NCBI RefSeq assembly: GCF_008370045.1
Contig: NZ_VOBN01000022.1
Coordinates: forward strand, 1-64,000
Length of the DNA: 64,000 nt
Source of the DNA: Pseudomonas sp. ANT_J12
Lineage (GTDB): Bacteria; Pseudomonadota; Gammaproteobacteria; Pseudomonadales; Pseudomonadaceae
Direction: 5' to 3'
Shown: positions 1 to 8,916 of the stretch, piece after piece
How the letters are laid out: each line of letters opens with the position of its first letter
How positions within the stretch are numbered: position 1 is the first letter of the stretch
Notes under the pieces: model-generated
Databases searched by the model: none
Told to the model about the DNA's origin: nothing
Seen by the model: only the letters and a program-made list of their open reading frames with translations
Position numbers and translations under genes: made by a program

Positions 1-80
1 TCCCGAACTCAGCAGTGAAACGATGCATCGCCGATGGTAGTGTGGGGTTTCCCCATGTGAGAGTAGGTCATCGTCAAGAT
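1..80 (+). rRNA. rrf: 5S ribosomal RNA, 3' part
   Basis: The first 80 bases are the 3' two thirds of a Pseudomonas 5S rRNA. They match the second, complete copy at 185-302 base for base until just past the mature end. The 5' part lies outside the window. A strong terminator follows, so this is the end of a normal rRNA transcription unit whose 16S and 23S genes lie to the left. Confidence 0.95.
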
Positions 81-90
81 TAAATTCCGA

Positions 91-124
91 AACCCCTATC
101 TGCGTATGCAGGTAGGGGTTTTGT
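91..124 (+). terminator. Rho-independent terminator after first 5S gene
   Basis: A 13-bp near-perfect stem (AACCCCTATCTGC paired with GCAGGTAGGGGTT, loop GTAT) is followed by a T-rich run. The same design follows the second 5S gene, with compensating stem changes. Confidence 0.9.
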
Positions 125-184
125 TTTAGTAGAAGTCACCTTTTTTGCTGGCACGTTGCTGCGGTAACGGGCTGGTCACAGAAT

Positions 185-302
185 TTCTTGACGACCATAG
201 AGCATTGGAACCACCTGATCCCATCCCGAACTCAGCAGTGAAACGATGCATCGCCGATGGTAGTGTGGGGTTTCCCCATGTGAGAGTAGGTCATCGTCAA
301 GA
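185..302 (+). rRNA. rrf: 5S ribosomal RNA, second tandem copy
   Basis: Complete 5S rRNA of about 118 bases, beginning near TTCTTGACGACC and ending near GTCATCGTCAAG; these two ends pair as helix I. It starts only about 60 bases after the terminator of the previous 5S gene. No 16S, 23S or tRNA lies between the two, so it is an extra tandem 5S copy. Exact ends are inferred from helix pairing. Whether it has its own promoter or depends on read-through cannot be told from the sequence. Confidence 0.95.
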
Positions 303-313
303 TTGAATTCCGA

Positions 314-347
314 AACCCCTGTCTGCTAACGCAGACAGGGGTTTTGT
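314..347 (+). terminator. Rho-independent terminator after second 5S gene
   Basis: Perfect 13-bp stem AACCCCTGTCTGC / GCAGACAGGGGTT with loop TAAC, followed by TTTGTCG. It closes the rRNA unit. Confidence 0.9.
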
Positions 348-598
348 CGTTTTGGTGCCGACAAAATCTCAAGCGCCAGCAATGCCGATCCAGACGCTCA
401 AGTACACCGTTCGGCGGGAAACTGGCGTGAATGTCATCCATTTCATACAAACCCCTAAGATTTCTCCTACTCGTGCCGAAAAACTGGTGAGACATGCGTG
501 CACCAAAGTAGAGCGGCCTCAGAAAGCTGCCTGCGCTGTTACATGGAATGTTGCAATCCGGAACGCATCCCCACTTTTTGCATAAGAAGTCCCATGAA

Positions 599-2479
599 AT
601 GAATCTCAAGTTCAGCCATAAAATCCTGCTGGCCGCTTCAGGCGTCGTGGTGCTGGCTTTCGCGTTGTTCACTTTGTACAACGACTATTTGCAGCGAAAC
701 ACCATCCGGCAGAATCTCGAATCCTCCGTGCAGCAAGCGGGCGACTTGACCGCCAGCAGCGTTCAGAACTGGATGAGCGGCCGCGTGCTGGTATTGGAGA
801 ACCTGGCGCAGAACGTTGCTCACCAAGGGGCGAATGCCGATCTGCCAGGACTGGTGGATCAACCCGCCTTCACCTCGAACTTCCAGTTCACCTACGTCGG
901 CCAGGCCAACGGTGTATTCACCCAGCGGCCTGACGCGAAGATGCCGGATGGCTACGACCCACGTCAGCGTCCCTGGTACAAACAGGCCGTCGCTGCCGAC
1001 AAGACCATGCTGACCCCGCCTTACATGGCCGCGGTCGGTGGCCTCGTTGTCACCATCGCCATGCCGGTGAAAAAGAACGGCGAACTGCTCGGCGTTGTCG
1101 GCGGTGACCTGAGCCTGGAAACCCTGGTGAAGATCATCAACTCGGTGGACTTCGGTGGTATCGGCCACGCATTCCTGGTCAGCGCCGACGGTCAGGTGAT
1201 CGTCAGCCCGGACAAAGATCAGGTGATGAAGAACCTCAAAGACATCTACCCAGGTTCCAGCGTACGCATCGAGAAGGGTAATCAGGACGTCACCCTGAAC
1301 AAGCAGGACCGCATCCTCTCGTTCACCCCGGTGAGTGGCTTGCCGAATGCCGAGTGGTACATCGGTCTGTCGATCGATAAGGACAAGGCCTACGCACCAC
1401 TGAGCCAATTCCGTACCTCGGCACTCATCGCGATGTTTATCGCCGTGAGCGCCATTGCCGTGCTGCTGAGCCTGCTGATCAACGTATTGATGCGCCCGCT
1501 GACCACTATGGGCCGTGCGATGAAAGACATCGCCCAGGGCGAAGGTGACCTGACCCGCCGCCTGGCCGTGGAAAGCAAAGACGAATTCGGCGAGCTGGGC
1601 GGTGCGTTCAACCAGTTTGTAGAACGGATTCACGCGTCGATTTCCGAAGTATCCTCGGCGACCCGTCAGGTCCACGACCTGTCGCAACGCGTAATGGCCT
1701 CGTCCAACGCCTCGATCATCGGTTCCGATGAACAAAGCGCCCGCACCAACAGTGTGGCCGCCGCGATCAACGAGCTTGGCGCCGCGACTCAGGAAATTGC
1801 GCGCAACGCCGCCGATGCTTCGCAGCACGCCAGCGGCGCGAGCGAGCAGGCCGACGACGGTCGTCAGGTGGTGGAGAAAACCATTCTGGCCATGACCGAG
1901 CTGTCGCAGAAAATCAGCCTGTCCTGCACCCAGATCGAAACCCTGAATGCCAGCACCGACAACATCGGGCACATTCTGGATGTGATCAAAGGCATCTCCC
2001 AGCAGACCAACCTGCTGGCCCTGAACGCGGCCATCGAAGCGGCCCGTGCCGGTGAAGCCGGTCGTGGTTTTGCGGTGGTGGCGGACGAAGTGCGTAACCT
2101 CGCCCATCGCACCCAGGAATCGGCAGAAGAAATCCACAAGATGATCACCTCGCTGCAGATCGGTTCGCGCGAAGCGGTGACCACCATGAACGCCAGCCAG
2201 GTCTCCAGTGAAGAGAGCGTTGAAGTGGCGAACCAGGCCGGTTTGCGTCTGGTCAGCGTGACCCAGCGCATCGGCGAGATCGACGGCATGAACCAATCGG
2301 TTGCCGCGGCGACCGAAGAGCAGACCGCGGTGGTGGAAACCCTCAACGTCGACGTCAACCAGATCAATCTGTTGAACCAGCAAAGCGTGGCCAACCTCAA
2401 TGAAACGTTGAAGGATTGTGATGCGCTGTCGTTGCAAGCCAACCGTTTGAAGCAATTGGTCGACAGCTTCAAAATCTGA
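599..2479 (+). CDS. Methyl-accepting chemotaxis protein, PctA-like amino-acid chemoreceptor
   Basis: Inner-membrane chemoreceptor of 626 residues. From ATG 599 it has TM1 at residues 8-29, a periplasmic dCache ligand domain (about 30-270), TM2 at about 272-297, a HAMP domain, and a cytoplasmic signalling domain whose hairpin tip reads [21 protein letters not shown]. The six residues known to contact amino-acid ligands in dCache_1AA sensors are all present in the expected spacing (Y119, R124, W126, Y127, Y142, D170), so amino acids are the likely ligands. An in-frame ATG lies at 548, but ATG 599 gives the N-terminus [11 protein letters not shown] typical of PctA/B/C proteins. The gene is single, with the rRNA unit upstream and a terminator downstream. 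Which amino acids it senses is unknown. Confidence 0.93.
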   Translation: MNLKFSHKILLAASGVVVLAFALFTLYNDYLQRNTIRQNLESSVQQAGDLTASSVQNWMSGRVLVLENLAQNVAHQGANADLPGLVDQPAFTSNFQFTYVGQANGVFTQRPDAKMPDGYDPRQRPWYKQAVAADKTMLTPPYMAAVGGLVVTIAMPVKKNGELLGVVGGDLSLETLVKIINSVDFGGIGHAFLVSADGQVIVSPDKDQVMKNLKDIYPGSSVRIEKGNQDVTLNKQDRILSFTPVSGLPNAEWYIGLSIDKDKAYAPLSQFRTSALIAMFIAVSAIAVLLSLLINVLMRPLTTMGRAMKDIAQGEGDLTRRLAVESKDEFGELGGAFNQFVERIHASISEVSSATRQVHDLSQRVMASSNASIIGSDEQSARTNSVAAAINELGAATQEIARNAADASQHASGASEQADDGRQVVEKTILAMTELSQKISLSCTQIETLNASTDNIGHILDVIKGISQQTNLLALNAAIEAARAGEAGRGFAVVADEVRNLAHRTQESAEEIHKMITSLQIGSREAVTTMNASQVSSEESVEVANQAGLRLVSVTQRIGEIDGMNQSVAAATEEQTAVVETLNVDVNQINLLNQQSVANLNETLKDCDALSLQANRLKQLVDSFKI

Positions 2480-2492
2480 TCCAACGATGTAC

Positions 2493-2530
2493 AAAAGCCC
2501 GCTGCGGATCACCTCCACAGCGGGCTTTTT
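2493..2530. terminator. Bidirectional terminator between the chemoreceptor and the pvf operon
   Basis: The stem AAAAGCCCGCTG / CAGCGGGCTTTT has T-runs on both strands. It sits between two convergent genes and can serve both. Confidence 0.85.
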
Positions 2531-2536
2531 CATGCC

Positions 2537-3004
2537 TTACGCAAACAGCTTCAGCACATTGTTCATCGCGTCATCGGCAAACCCCTGCACGAAGTCCTGG
2601 AACCCCGGCAGCGCCTCGGCGCCACCCTGGGCCGGTTCGGCGATGATGGTCCAGGTCGCCCGGGACTTGCCTACCCCCAGGGATTCCACGTTCATCGCCG
2701 CCCACAAGTTGGCTACGCCCAGCGTGTTGTAGATGGTCGTCCAGGTCATGCTCAGCGCCTGGTCGTCCCGGGAGTTGAGTTGCTCGACCACCAGATTGCC
2801 GTCCTTGAAGACTTTCTTGCGCAGGGACGACACGCCTTCGCCGGTCATCTCGATGTGCGACAGCGCGGGGATGAATTTATCGAAGCCGGCAAAGTCGCCG
2901 ACCACCGCCCAGACTTTTGAAGCGTCCGCCGGCACTTCCACCGAAGACGCCACGTGGCAGCCGTGTGGGTTTTGGATCAGGGTATCGGGTTGCAGGGTTT
3001 TCAT
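2537..3004 (-). CDS. pvfD: SRPBCC-family protein, PvfD/MboD-like
   Basis: Protein of 155 residues with the pattern of the polyketide-cyclase/START-like (SRPBCC) fold: an N-terminal beta strand with VPADASKVWAVVGDF, a central strand pair, and a long C-terminal helix (FVQGFADDAMNNVLKL). The fold binds small hydrophobic molecules; its role here is unproven, possibly release or protection of a reactive aldehyde intermediate. ATG 3004 is chosen because GGAG lies a few bases upstream; a longer frame reading into pvfC is not needed. It is the last gene of the minus-strand operon, 22 bp after pvfC, and ends at a bidirectional terminator. The gene name rests on matching order with the pvfABCD and mboABCD operons of Pseudomonas. 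Confidence 0.85.
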   Translation of the reverse strand: MKTLQPDTLIQNPHGCHVASSVEVPADASKVWAVVGDFAGFDKFIPALSHIEMTGEGVSSLRKKVFKDGNLVVEQLNSRDDQALSMTWTTIYNTLGVANLWAAMNVESLGVGKSRATWTIIAEPAQGGAEALPGFQDFVQGFADDAMNNVLKLFA

Positions 3005-3026
3005 GGTCTTGCTCCAGTGGGGTGGT

Positions 3027-6000
3027 TCAGATGAAGTTGATTTCTTTGAGGTAATCGCAGCCGCGACGCAGCAGCGCCGGGGACTTTTGCGGGTAGTGCG
3101 CGCCCATCTGCCGGACACCGGCCTGAGCGTTGTCGTGGCCGATCATCGAGATGTCGCCGATGTCTTCTTCAAAGCCGTTGAGGTAGAACCCCAACACACC
3201 GAACAGCGCGTTTTCGCTATCCACTCGGCCCAGTTGCTGCTGCCAGTCGGCGACGCTGACCATCGAGAACTCCCGACCGGCCTGGCGAAACGAATCCACG
3301 TAGGCATCCCAGCTCAGCGGTTCGGGGTTGTGCAGGTTGAACACAGCGTGTTCCGGCTGATAACGGCTGGCATGGAAGGCGATGAAGCGAGCGAGGAAGT
3401 CCACCGGCATCAGGTCGAAGTTCAGGGAGAACTCCGGCACCTGGCCGAGCTGGATCGAACCCTTGAGCATCAGCATCAAGCGATTCTTGTGCGGCTGGCA
3501 GACGCCGGTAAGGCTGTTGAAACTTATGTTGCCGGGGCGATACAGGTTGACCCGCACACCGCGCCCGCGCGCCCGCTCCAGGATCCGCTCGCCCACCCAC
3601 TTCGACAGGTTGTAGCCGTTCTTGATGTAGATCGGTGGCGTTTGCGCGGCGGGCAATTCCAGCACCCGGCCATCGTCAGAAATCGTGCTGGAGGCCGAGA
3701 GCGTCGAGACGAAGTTGAAGATCTTCTTGCTGCGCCCTTCACACAAACGCAGGCACTCGAAAATCGGCTCGACGTTGTCCCGCGCCAGCGACTCGTAATC
3801 GAGCACGTGATTGACGTTGGCCGCGTTGTGCACCAGTGCGCCGAACTCTCGATCCAGGCGCTCGTAGACGTCCTGCGTAAGCCCCAGCAACGGACGCGTG
3901 ATGTCCGCCGCGTAAACCCGCACCCGATGCAGGTCCAGATGCTCCAACCGGTTCTCGCGCAATGCCTGGGCGAAGCGCTCGGCCGCCGATTGCCCACCGC
4001 CATCGCGCACCAGGCAAGCAACTTCAGTGGCGCCCCAGGCCAGCAACGCCTCGACGATGTGCACGCCGACAAAACTGTTGGCGCCGGTGACGATCACCTT
4101 ATGCACATCGCCCATGCGGCTGACTGGCAACGGCTGGATATCCAGCTCGCGGAAGGCGTCGGCCATCGCTTGTTCGCTCAACACTTCTTCGGTGCCCGAG
4201 CCGCGCACCAACGTCGCCAACTTCGCAATCGTCGGCAACTCGATAAAGCGGTTGATCGAAATGCTGCGCCCGAACTCCTCACGCAAACGCAACAACATGC
4301 GCGACAGCAGGATCGAGTGGCCGCCGAGATTGAAGAAGCTTTCGTCGGTGGATATGTCGCTGGCCGGCAGCTCCAGCAACTCGGCCCAGATCTCCAGCAG
4401 CAACGCTTCATCGGCACTGGCCGGCAACCGACGCGCACTGTTCTCCAACACGGTCACCGGCAGCGCCAGCAGCGCCTTGCGATCAACCTTGCCGTTGCTG
4501 GCGAATGGCATGCTCGCCAGTTCGGTCCAGGCAACCGGTTGCATGTAGTCCGGCAGGAACTGCACGGCGTGGGCCTTCAACGCTTCGCGGGCGACGCCGG
4601 GCTGGTCCTCCTGGGGCTGGGCGAGGAACGCCAGGATCCGCCGCTGGCTGTCGATGACCACCGCCACCTGCCGGTACAACTGACTGTCGCGCAGGCAGCG
4701 TTCGATCTCTTCCGGCTCGACCCGGAAGCCGCGGATCTTCACCTGATTGTCCCGCCGCCCACACAGCTCGATACCGTCGCCCGTCCACTTCGCCATGTCG
4801 CCGGTGCGGTAGGCGCGCAGGCTTTCACCGGTCGGCAGGCTCAGGTCCAGATAACGTTCGGCGGTCTGCTGCGGGTTGTTCAGGTAACCCAGGCACACGC
4901 CCGGGCCGACGATGTACAACTCACCGACGGTCTGTTCGGCGACGGGTTGAAAATCCTCATCGAGAATCAGCACCTGACTGTTGGCAATCGGGCCGCCGAG
5001 GGTGCGGTTGTTGTCGCCGGGCCGTAGTTGCCGCGCGGTGATCAGCACCGTGGCTTCGGTCGGGCCGTAGAGGTTGTGGAGGTTGCCCTGGCGGGTCAGT
5101 TGCTCGATGACGTAGGGTTCGCAGACGTCGCCGCCCGTCATGACATGATCCAGCACCTGCAACTGATCCAGCGGCAGAATGCTCAACAGCGCCGGCGGCA
5201 GGAAGGCGTGGCTCAGTTGCTGATGACGGATCAGTTCAACCAGTTGCAACGGATCACGGCGTTGATCATCGCTGGGCACGATCAGCTCGGCGCCCTGCAG
5301 CAGCGTCGGGAAAATATCGATCAGCGACGAGTCGAAACTCAGCGACGAGAACTGCAGCACTCGACTCTGTTCCGTCAGCTGCACGTAGTCGGCGTACCAC
5401 GCGGTGAAGTGCGCGAGATTGGCCTGGCTGAGCAACACGCCTTTCGGGTGCCCGGTGGTGCCCGAGGTGTAAAGCGCCATGCAGGGCGCATCGAGGACGG
5501 GGCGTCGACGCATCAACGGTTGATCGAGATCCGCGTCAGCGATGTCGATACGGCTGATGTCCAGGCCTGGCACCTGACCCGTCAGGGGATGCTCGCCATC
5601 ATGCAGCAGCAACACTGCCCCGGCGTTTTCCAGGATGTATTGCTGACGTTGCAGCGGATGGCTCGGCTCCAGCGGCAGGTACACCGCACCGCTGCCCAGA
5701 ATCGCCAGGATCCCCGCGTACAACGCGCTGCTTTTCGGCAGGCAGATACCCACCACCAACGACCCTTGATGTTGATCGAGCAACGGCTGCAAACGCTGCT
5801 GGATCGCACGGCTATGGGCATGCAATTGACGATAGCTGAGCGAGGTGCCGGCGATGTTCAGCGCGGGGCGTTCGGCGCAGTGGATAAAGCGCTGTTCAAG
5901 CCGCTCGATCATCGGGATCTGGCCCCGTTGCAGCAGCTCGGGATTCGCCGTGAGATTGAGTTGGTGGACGAAGGCCAAGTGCTCCAGAAACAGCAGGTTT

Positions 6001-6437
6001 TCCACGCGTTCGAAGTGCGCGGGCGCCGTCGTTTCGGCGAATTGAAAATACTCGGTATCCCGGGAAAAACGGCTGACCAGCAGTGCCACGTGGTCCACCA
6101 GATCCGCCACCGCGCGCAGACGCAACGCCTGTCCGTTACCGGAAGGTTCCTCGGCAATCGGTACGCGTGTGAACAGCGTCCTGCCGTAGGTGCACAGCAG
6201 GTCCAGAGTTGGCAGGCCCGAAGCCTCACCAACACCCAGCTGCAACGTCAATCGCGGCACTTCACCGAAGTCGGGAAAGGCCAGGCTGGCATCGTCGATC
6301 ACCAAATCGACGCTGCCCAACCCTGGCTCGCCGACATCCGTCAGGCGTACCAGTGAATGTCCATGTAGTTCGAGCTCCAGCGCCAGGTCGGTCAAGGCCT
6401 GGCTCTGCCCTATAAGCACAATGTCGAGACGTCTCAT
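3027..6437 (-). CDS. pvfC: NRPS with adenylation, carrier and thioester-reductase domains, PvfC/MboC-like
   Basis: Protein of 1136 residues. An N-terminal stretch (1-165) matches no domain I recognise. It is followed by an adenylation domain with YTSGTTGHPKG (323-333), NLYGPTE (455-461), YRTGD (543-547), KIRGFRVEPEE (567-577) and FASNGKVDRK (645-654). A carrier domain has GGHS with the pantetheine serine S708. A C-terminal reductase has TGANSFVG (784-791) and the YxxxK pair Y942/K946. There is no condensation domain, so it should load one amino acid and release it reductively as an aldehyde. In characterised pvf/ham/mbo systems this enzyme loads valine or leucine; specificity here was not decoded. 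A strong GAGGAG site precedes ATG 6437, 13 bp after pvfB. Confidence 0.92.
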   Translation of the reverse strand: MRRLDIVLIGQSQALTDLALELELHGHSLVRLTDVGEPGLGSVDLVIDDASLAFPDFGEVPRLTLQLGVGEASGLPTLDLLCTYGRTLFTRVPIAEEPSGNGQALRLRAVADLVDHVALLVSRFSRDTEYFQFAETTAPAHFERVENLLFLEHLAFVHQLNLTANPELLQRGQIPMIERLEQRFIHCAERPALNIAGTSLSYRQLHAHSRAIQQRLQPLLDQHQGSLVVGICLPKSSALYAGILAILGSGAVYLPLEPSHPLQRQQYILENAGAVLLLHDGEHPLTGQVPGLDISRIDIADADLDQPLMRRRPVLDAPCMALYTSGTTGHPKGVLLSQANLAHFTAWYADYVQLTEQSRVLQFSSLSFDSSLIDIFPTLLQGAELIVPSDDQRRDPLQLVELIRHQQLSHAFLPPALLSILPLDQLQVLDHVMTGGDVCEPYVIEQLTRQGNLHNLYGPTEATVLITARQLRPGDNNRTLGGPIANSQVLILDEDFQPVAEQTVGELYIVGPGVCLGYLNNPQQTAERYLDLSLPTGESLRAYRTGDMAKWTGDGIELCGRRDNQVKIRGFRVEPEEIERCLRDSQLYRQVAVVIDSQRRILAFLAQPQEDQPGVAREALKAHAVQFLPDYMQPVAWTELASMPFASNGKVDRKALLALPVTVLENSARRLPASADEALLLEIWAELLELPASDISTDESFFNLGGHSILLSRMLLRLREEFGRSISINRFIELPTIAKLATLVRGSGTEEVLSEQAMADAFRELDIQPLPVSRMGDVHKVIVTGANSFVGVHIVEALLAWGATEVACLVRDGGGQSAAERFAQALRENRLEHLDLHRVRVYAADITRPLLGLTQDVYERLDREFGALVHNAANVNHVLDYESLARDNVEPIFECLRLCEGRSKKIFNFVSTLSASSTISDDGRVLELPAAQTPPIYIKNGYNLSKWVGERILERARGRGVRVNLYRPGNISFNSLTGVCQPHKNRLMLMLKGSIQLGQVPEFSLNFDLMPVDFLARFIAFHASRYQPEHAVFNLHNPEPLSWDAYVDSFRQAGREFSMVSVADWQQQLGRVDSENALFGVLGFYLNGFEEDIGDISMIGHDNAQAGVRQMGAHYPQKSPALLRRGCDYLKEINFI

Positions 6438-6450
6438 GATGTTCTCCTCG

Positions 6451-7380
6451 TTAAACCAGGTAGTCGCTCAAGGCTTCTTGAACGCACGGCGAATCGAGCA
6501 GCGAACTGCTGCGGAAGAACCGCACGATGTTGGCGACCAGCGGGTGATGGCGATTGATCGGGAAGGCCAGCCCCGAGACTTCGCTCTTGAGTGCCCGGCG
6601 CGCGGCGTCACTGATCTGCAAGGACTCAATCAGGCGAAAGTCGAAGGACTTCTGAAGGTCGTTGGTCAGGTAATGGGCGATGAACACCGGCAGGATCCGG
6701 GCGATGCACTGGCGGTCGGCTTCGCTCGCGGTGTGCCAGTAGATGCGCACCAGACGCGCCCAAAAACTCGAGTGGCGACCCTCGTCCAGCAAGTGATCGG
6801 CCATCAGCCCCTTGATCGACTGCTTGACCGTGTCGTCCTTGGCGAACGCCGCCACGTCACCCGTCACGGTGTTCTCGGCGATGGCCACGCAGATCAGTTC
6901 CACGGCGCTGCGCAGGTGTTCCGGGGCCAGGGCCACCGCGGCCGGAATCGCCCGGCTCAGCTCGATTTCATCCGGCAACTCGATCGGCGTGATGCCGGTC
7001 ATCGCCACGGTTTGCTGCATGAAATCCATCGCCACCAACGCGTGGTAATCCTCGTCTATCACCACAGTCATGGCGTCGTAGCGGCAGGCGAACGGGAAGG
7101 CCACGGTGAAGCGATTCTTGGCGATGCTGCGGGCAGTCTTGTCGACGATCTCGGTTTCGAAAATCACCACGTCGTTGATGAACTTGTAGAGCGTCTGCAC
7201 CAGGGCGAAGTCCCGTTGTTCCGGGCATTCGCGCAGGAAGGTTTCGCTCAGCACCAAGGGTTGGCGGCTCAACGGATAGATCAGCCTGGTGTCGTTCTCC
7301 AGCACGCGCCGAGGGCGGGTGCGGATGGTGGCGCGGCTTTCCCAGGCGTCGGCGAAGGATTGGTAGTCGGCAGCGTTCAT
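6451..7380 (-). CDS. pvfB: AurF-type diiron N-oxygenase, PvfB/MboB-like
   Basis: Protein of 309 residues in the p-aminobenzoate N-oxygenase (AurF) family. All seven iron ligands of AurF can be placed with the same spacings: E75, E110, H113, E169, H196, E200, H203. The last three form the motif HLLDEGRH. The enzyme should oxidise an amine to hydroxylamine or nitroso level on an amino acid, free or carrier-bound. Its ATG overlaps the pvfA stop by 4 bp (ATGA), showing translational coupling, and pvfC follows 13 bp later. Characterised relatives feed pyrazine N-oxide or diazeniumdiolate-type signals such as valdiazen and leudiazen. The product of this strain cannot be deduced from the sequence. 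Confidence 0.92.
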   Translation of the reverse strand: MNAADYQSFADAWESRATIRTRPRRVLENDTRLIYPLSRQPLVLSETFLRECPEQRDFALVQTLYKFINDVVIFETEIVDKTARSIAKNRFTVAFPFACRYDAMTVVIDEDYHALVAMDFMQQTVAMTGITPIELPDEIELSRAIPAAVALAPEHLRSAVELICVAIAENTVTGDVAAFAKDDTVKQSIKGLMADHLLDEGRHSSFWARLVRIYWHTASEADRQCIARILPVFIAHYLTNDLQKSFDFRLIESLQISDAARRALKSEVSGLAFPINRHHPLVANIVRFFRSSSLLDSPCVQEALSDYLV

Positions 7381-8153
7381 GCGCTCACCTCACCGACGGA
7401 TTCACTCATGCTGACGCGCAAGCCATCCCACAGGGCGATGCGGCTTTCCACGGCGGCGATGGCGCTGGCGTACACGTCTTCCTGGCGTTGCGGGTCGCCA
7501 TCGATCAGCCGGGCGAGGAGTTTTTCCGCTGCGGGGCCGTGGTCTTCGGAGTCGACTTCGATGTGGCGTTCCAGGTAGTAACGGAAGGTCGGCGCCTGTT
7601 CGATGCCAATGCCCCAGTCGTCGAGAATCCGCTGGAACATCTGCGGGATCACACTCTCGCGACCATGCAAAAACGCGGCAGCCACACTATGGCCGGGGGC
7701 ATGCAGCGCGGTGTGCAAGGTGTCGCGCACAAACTGTGCGGCGGCGGGGTCGACGTCCACGCTTTGCAGGGCCACGTCGTAGCTCACGCCTTCCTTCTGC
7801 AGCGCCACGAAACGTTCCACCGCCGCGGTACTTGCACCGACTTCGCGCATCGCATCCAGGTACAACTCGAAATGGCTGTAGTGACCATTGGCGGGACGAT
7901 CATCGGACTCTTCGCCGAGCACAATCTCGTTGATCAGTCGCGCTGCCTGCGGATCTCGCGGCGGCAGCCAGGGCAGTTGAACGCAGGTCAGTTCCTGTTG
8001 CAGGCGCTTGGTCAGCGACATGAAATCCCAGACCGCAAAGACGTGGGTTTCCATAAAGCGCTGCAGGATGGAAAGCGAATGTATTTCGCCAAAAATCGGG
8101 TGGGCGCTAAGTTCTGCTTTCTTTTGATTGAGACGGTCTTTAGTCGGTTTCAT
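7377..8153 (-). CDS. pvfA: DUF3050 heme-oxygenase-like protein, PvfA/MboA-like
   Basis: Protein of 258 residues, first gene of the pvf-type operon. It belongs to the DUF3050 group of heme-oxygenase-fold proteins, several of which are diiron oxidases. Conserved acid/histidine clusters that could hold metal are [13 protein letters not shown] (90-102) and [11 protein letters not shown] (196-206). Its reaction is uncertain; in mbo/pvf pathways the homologue is required for signal production. The start ATG 8153 follows a 760-bp non-coding region carrying candidate operators. Translation is coupled to pvfB through a 4-bp overlap. Confidence 0.88.
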   Translation of the reverse strand: MKPTKDRLNQKKAELSAHPIFGEIHSLSILQRFMETHVFAVWDFMSLTKRLQQELTCVQLPWLPPRDPQAARLINEIVLGEESDDRPANGHYSHFELYLDAMREVGASTAAVERFVALQKEGVSYDVALQSVDVDPAAAQFVRDTLHTALHAPGHSVAAAFLHGRESVIPQMFQRILDDWGIGIEQAPTFRYYLERHIEVDSEDHGPAAEKLLARLIDGDPQRQEDVYASAIAAVESRIALWDGLRVSMSESVGEVSA

Positions 8154-8308
8154 GGGCGAGCCTATAAGTTAGTGGGAATACCAAAGTGGGACGTAATCAA
8201 TAAGCGACAGTGGGTTAATGTTTTCTGTTGGCGAGCGCGGGCCTCAATCGAATTGATGTGTTTAAGTAATGAAACAGTCTTTGCGGGCCTTGTGGAATCT
8301 GGCTTGCG

Positions 8309-8320
8309 CCTGGATCCAAT
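8309..8320. promoter_or_regulatory. Candidate GntR/FCD operator in the pvf leader
   Basis: CCTGGATCCAAT matches 10 of 12 bases of the perfect palindrome ATTGGATCCAAT in front of the neighbouring gntR gene. It lies about 156 bp upstream of pvfA. The shared word suggests that the adjacent regulator controls the operon. Confidence 0.5.
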
Positions 8321-8380
8321 GTCGGCGGAGAAAAACTAATACATCAATAAAGTTCCCGGCAAGTTATTTTTATATTATTT

Positions 8381-8395
8381 GAAAGTTCAACTTTC
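8381..8395. promoter_or_regulatory. Perfect 15-bp palindrome upstream of pvfA
   Basis: GAAAGTT-C-AACTTTC is a perfect odd palindrome in the AT-rich promoter region, about 230 bp upstream of pvfA. It resembles an operator for a dimeric regulator. No cognate protein can be named. Confidence 0.4.
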
Positions 8396-8873
8396 GCGGG
8401 CGCGACAAGTTCCGATAAAACTTCTGGCTCAAGTTTTATTTGGATGAAGTTGCTCCTTCCGGCTTATATAAGTCAGAATCGAATAAGAGAGTGAATGCCT
8501 CACTCAGAGCAACTTTAAAACTGCAATCGTTGGTGTGATCTGAGGGGATGGAAGTTGGCCGGGAGTACGCCGTTGACTTCCTTTCCCGTGGCAAGACTCC
8601 TTCCGTAGGTTCTTGGTGCGTTGACTGCGCCGTGGCTGCGGCGCGTCATCCGTCATTGTTGGGTTGGCAGGCCCAAGAGTGAGCGTAAATGGCGGCAGCC
8701 GCTATCGTTGGTGCGTCATTCGATGACTGCATTTATCGAGCTGGAAGGGGGCGTTGCAGGCGGGACTCAGGACTGGCAGGAACGGCATCGCACGGGCGAT
8801 CAGAGATAAGTGAACAGGGGATTTGTAAGAAAGCTATTCGCCGAGTAACCCAGGACGGGTATCAGCCAGGCAA

Positions 8874-8893
8874 GGCGAGCGCAATGGCTCGCC
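8874..8893 (-). terminator. Hairpin downstream of gntR
   Basis: GGCGAGC-GCAATG-GCTCGCC is a 7-bp stem just after the gntR stop codon. There is no clear T-tract, so it may be a weak terminator or only a 3'-stabilising hairpin. Confidence 0.35.
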
Positions 8894-8916
8894 CGCGCGC
8901 GGGGTGTCGTACTACT

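Larger units (their letters stand above)
8154..8916. other. Long non-coding region upstream of the pvf operon
   Basis: No convincing gene in 763 bp; short open frames at 8621-8809 and 8689-9147 have no recognisable product. The stretch 8340-8520 is clearly more AT-rich than the surroundings and should contain the pvf promoter on the minus strand. It carries a VanR-like half-perfect palindrome (8309-8320) and a perfect 15-bp palindrome (8381-8395), and AAGTT recurs several times. The part 8530-8870 has normal base composition and I see nothing definite in it. Confidence 0.6.

Noticed and set aside
638-2533. 631-codon minus-strand frame opposite the chemoreceptor
   Set aside because: Shadow of a well-supported gene; no recognisable domain.
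2733-5027. 764-codon plus-strand frame opposite the NRPS gene
   Set aside because: The minus strand holds a full set of NRPS motifs; the plus-strand translation is Q/R/H-rich and featureless.
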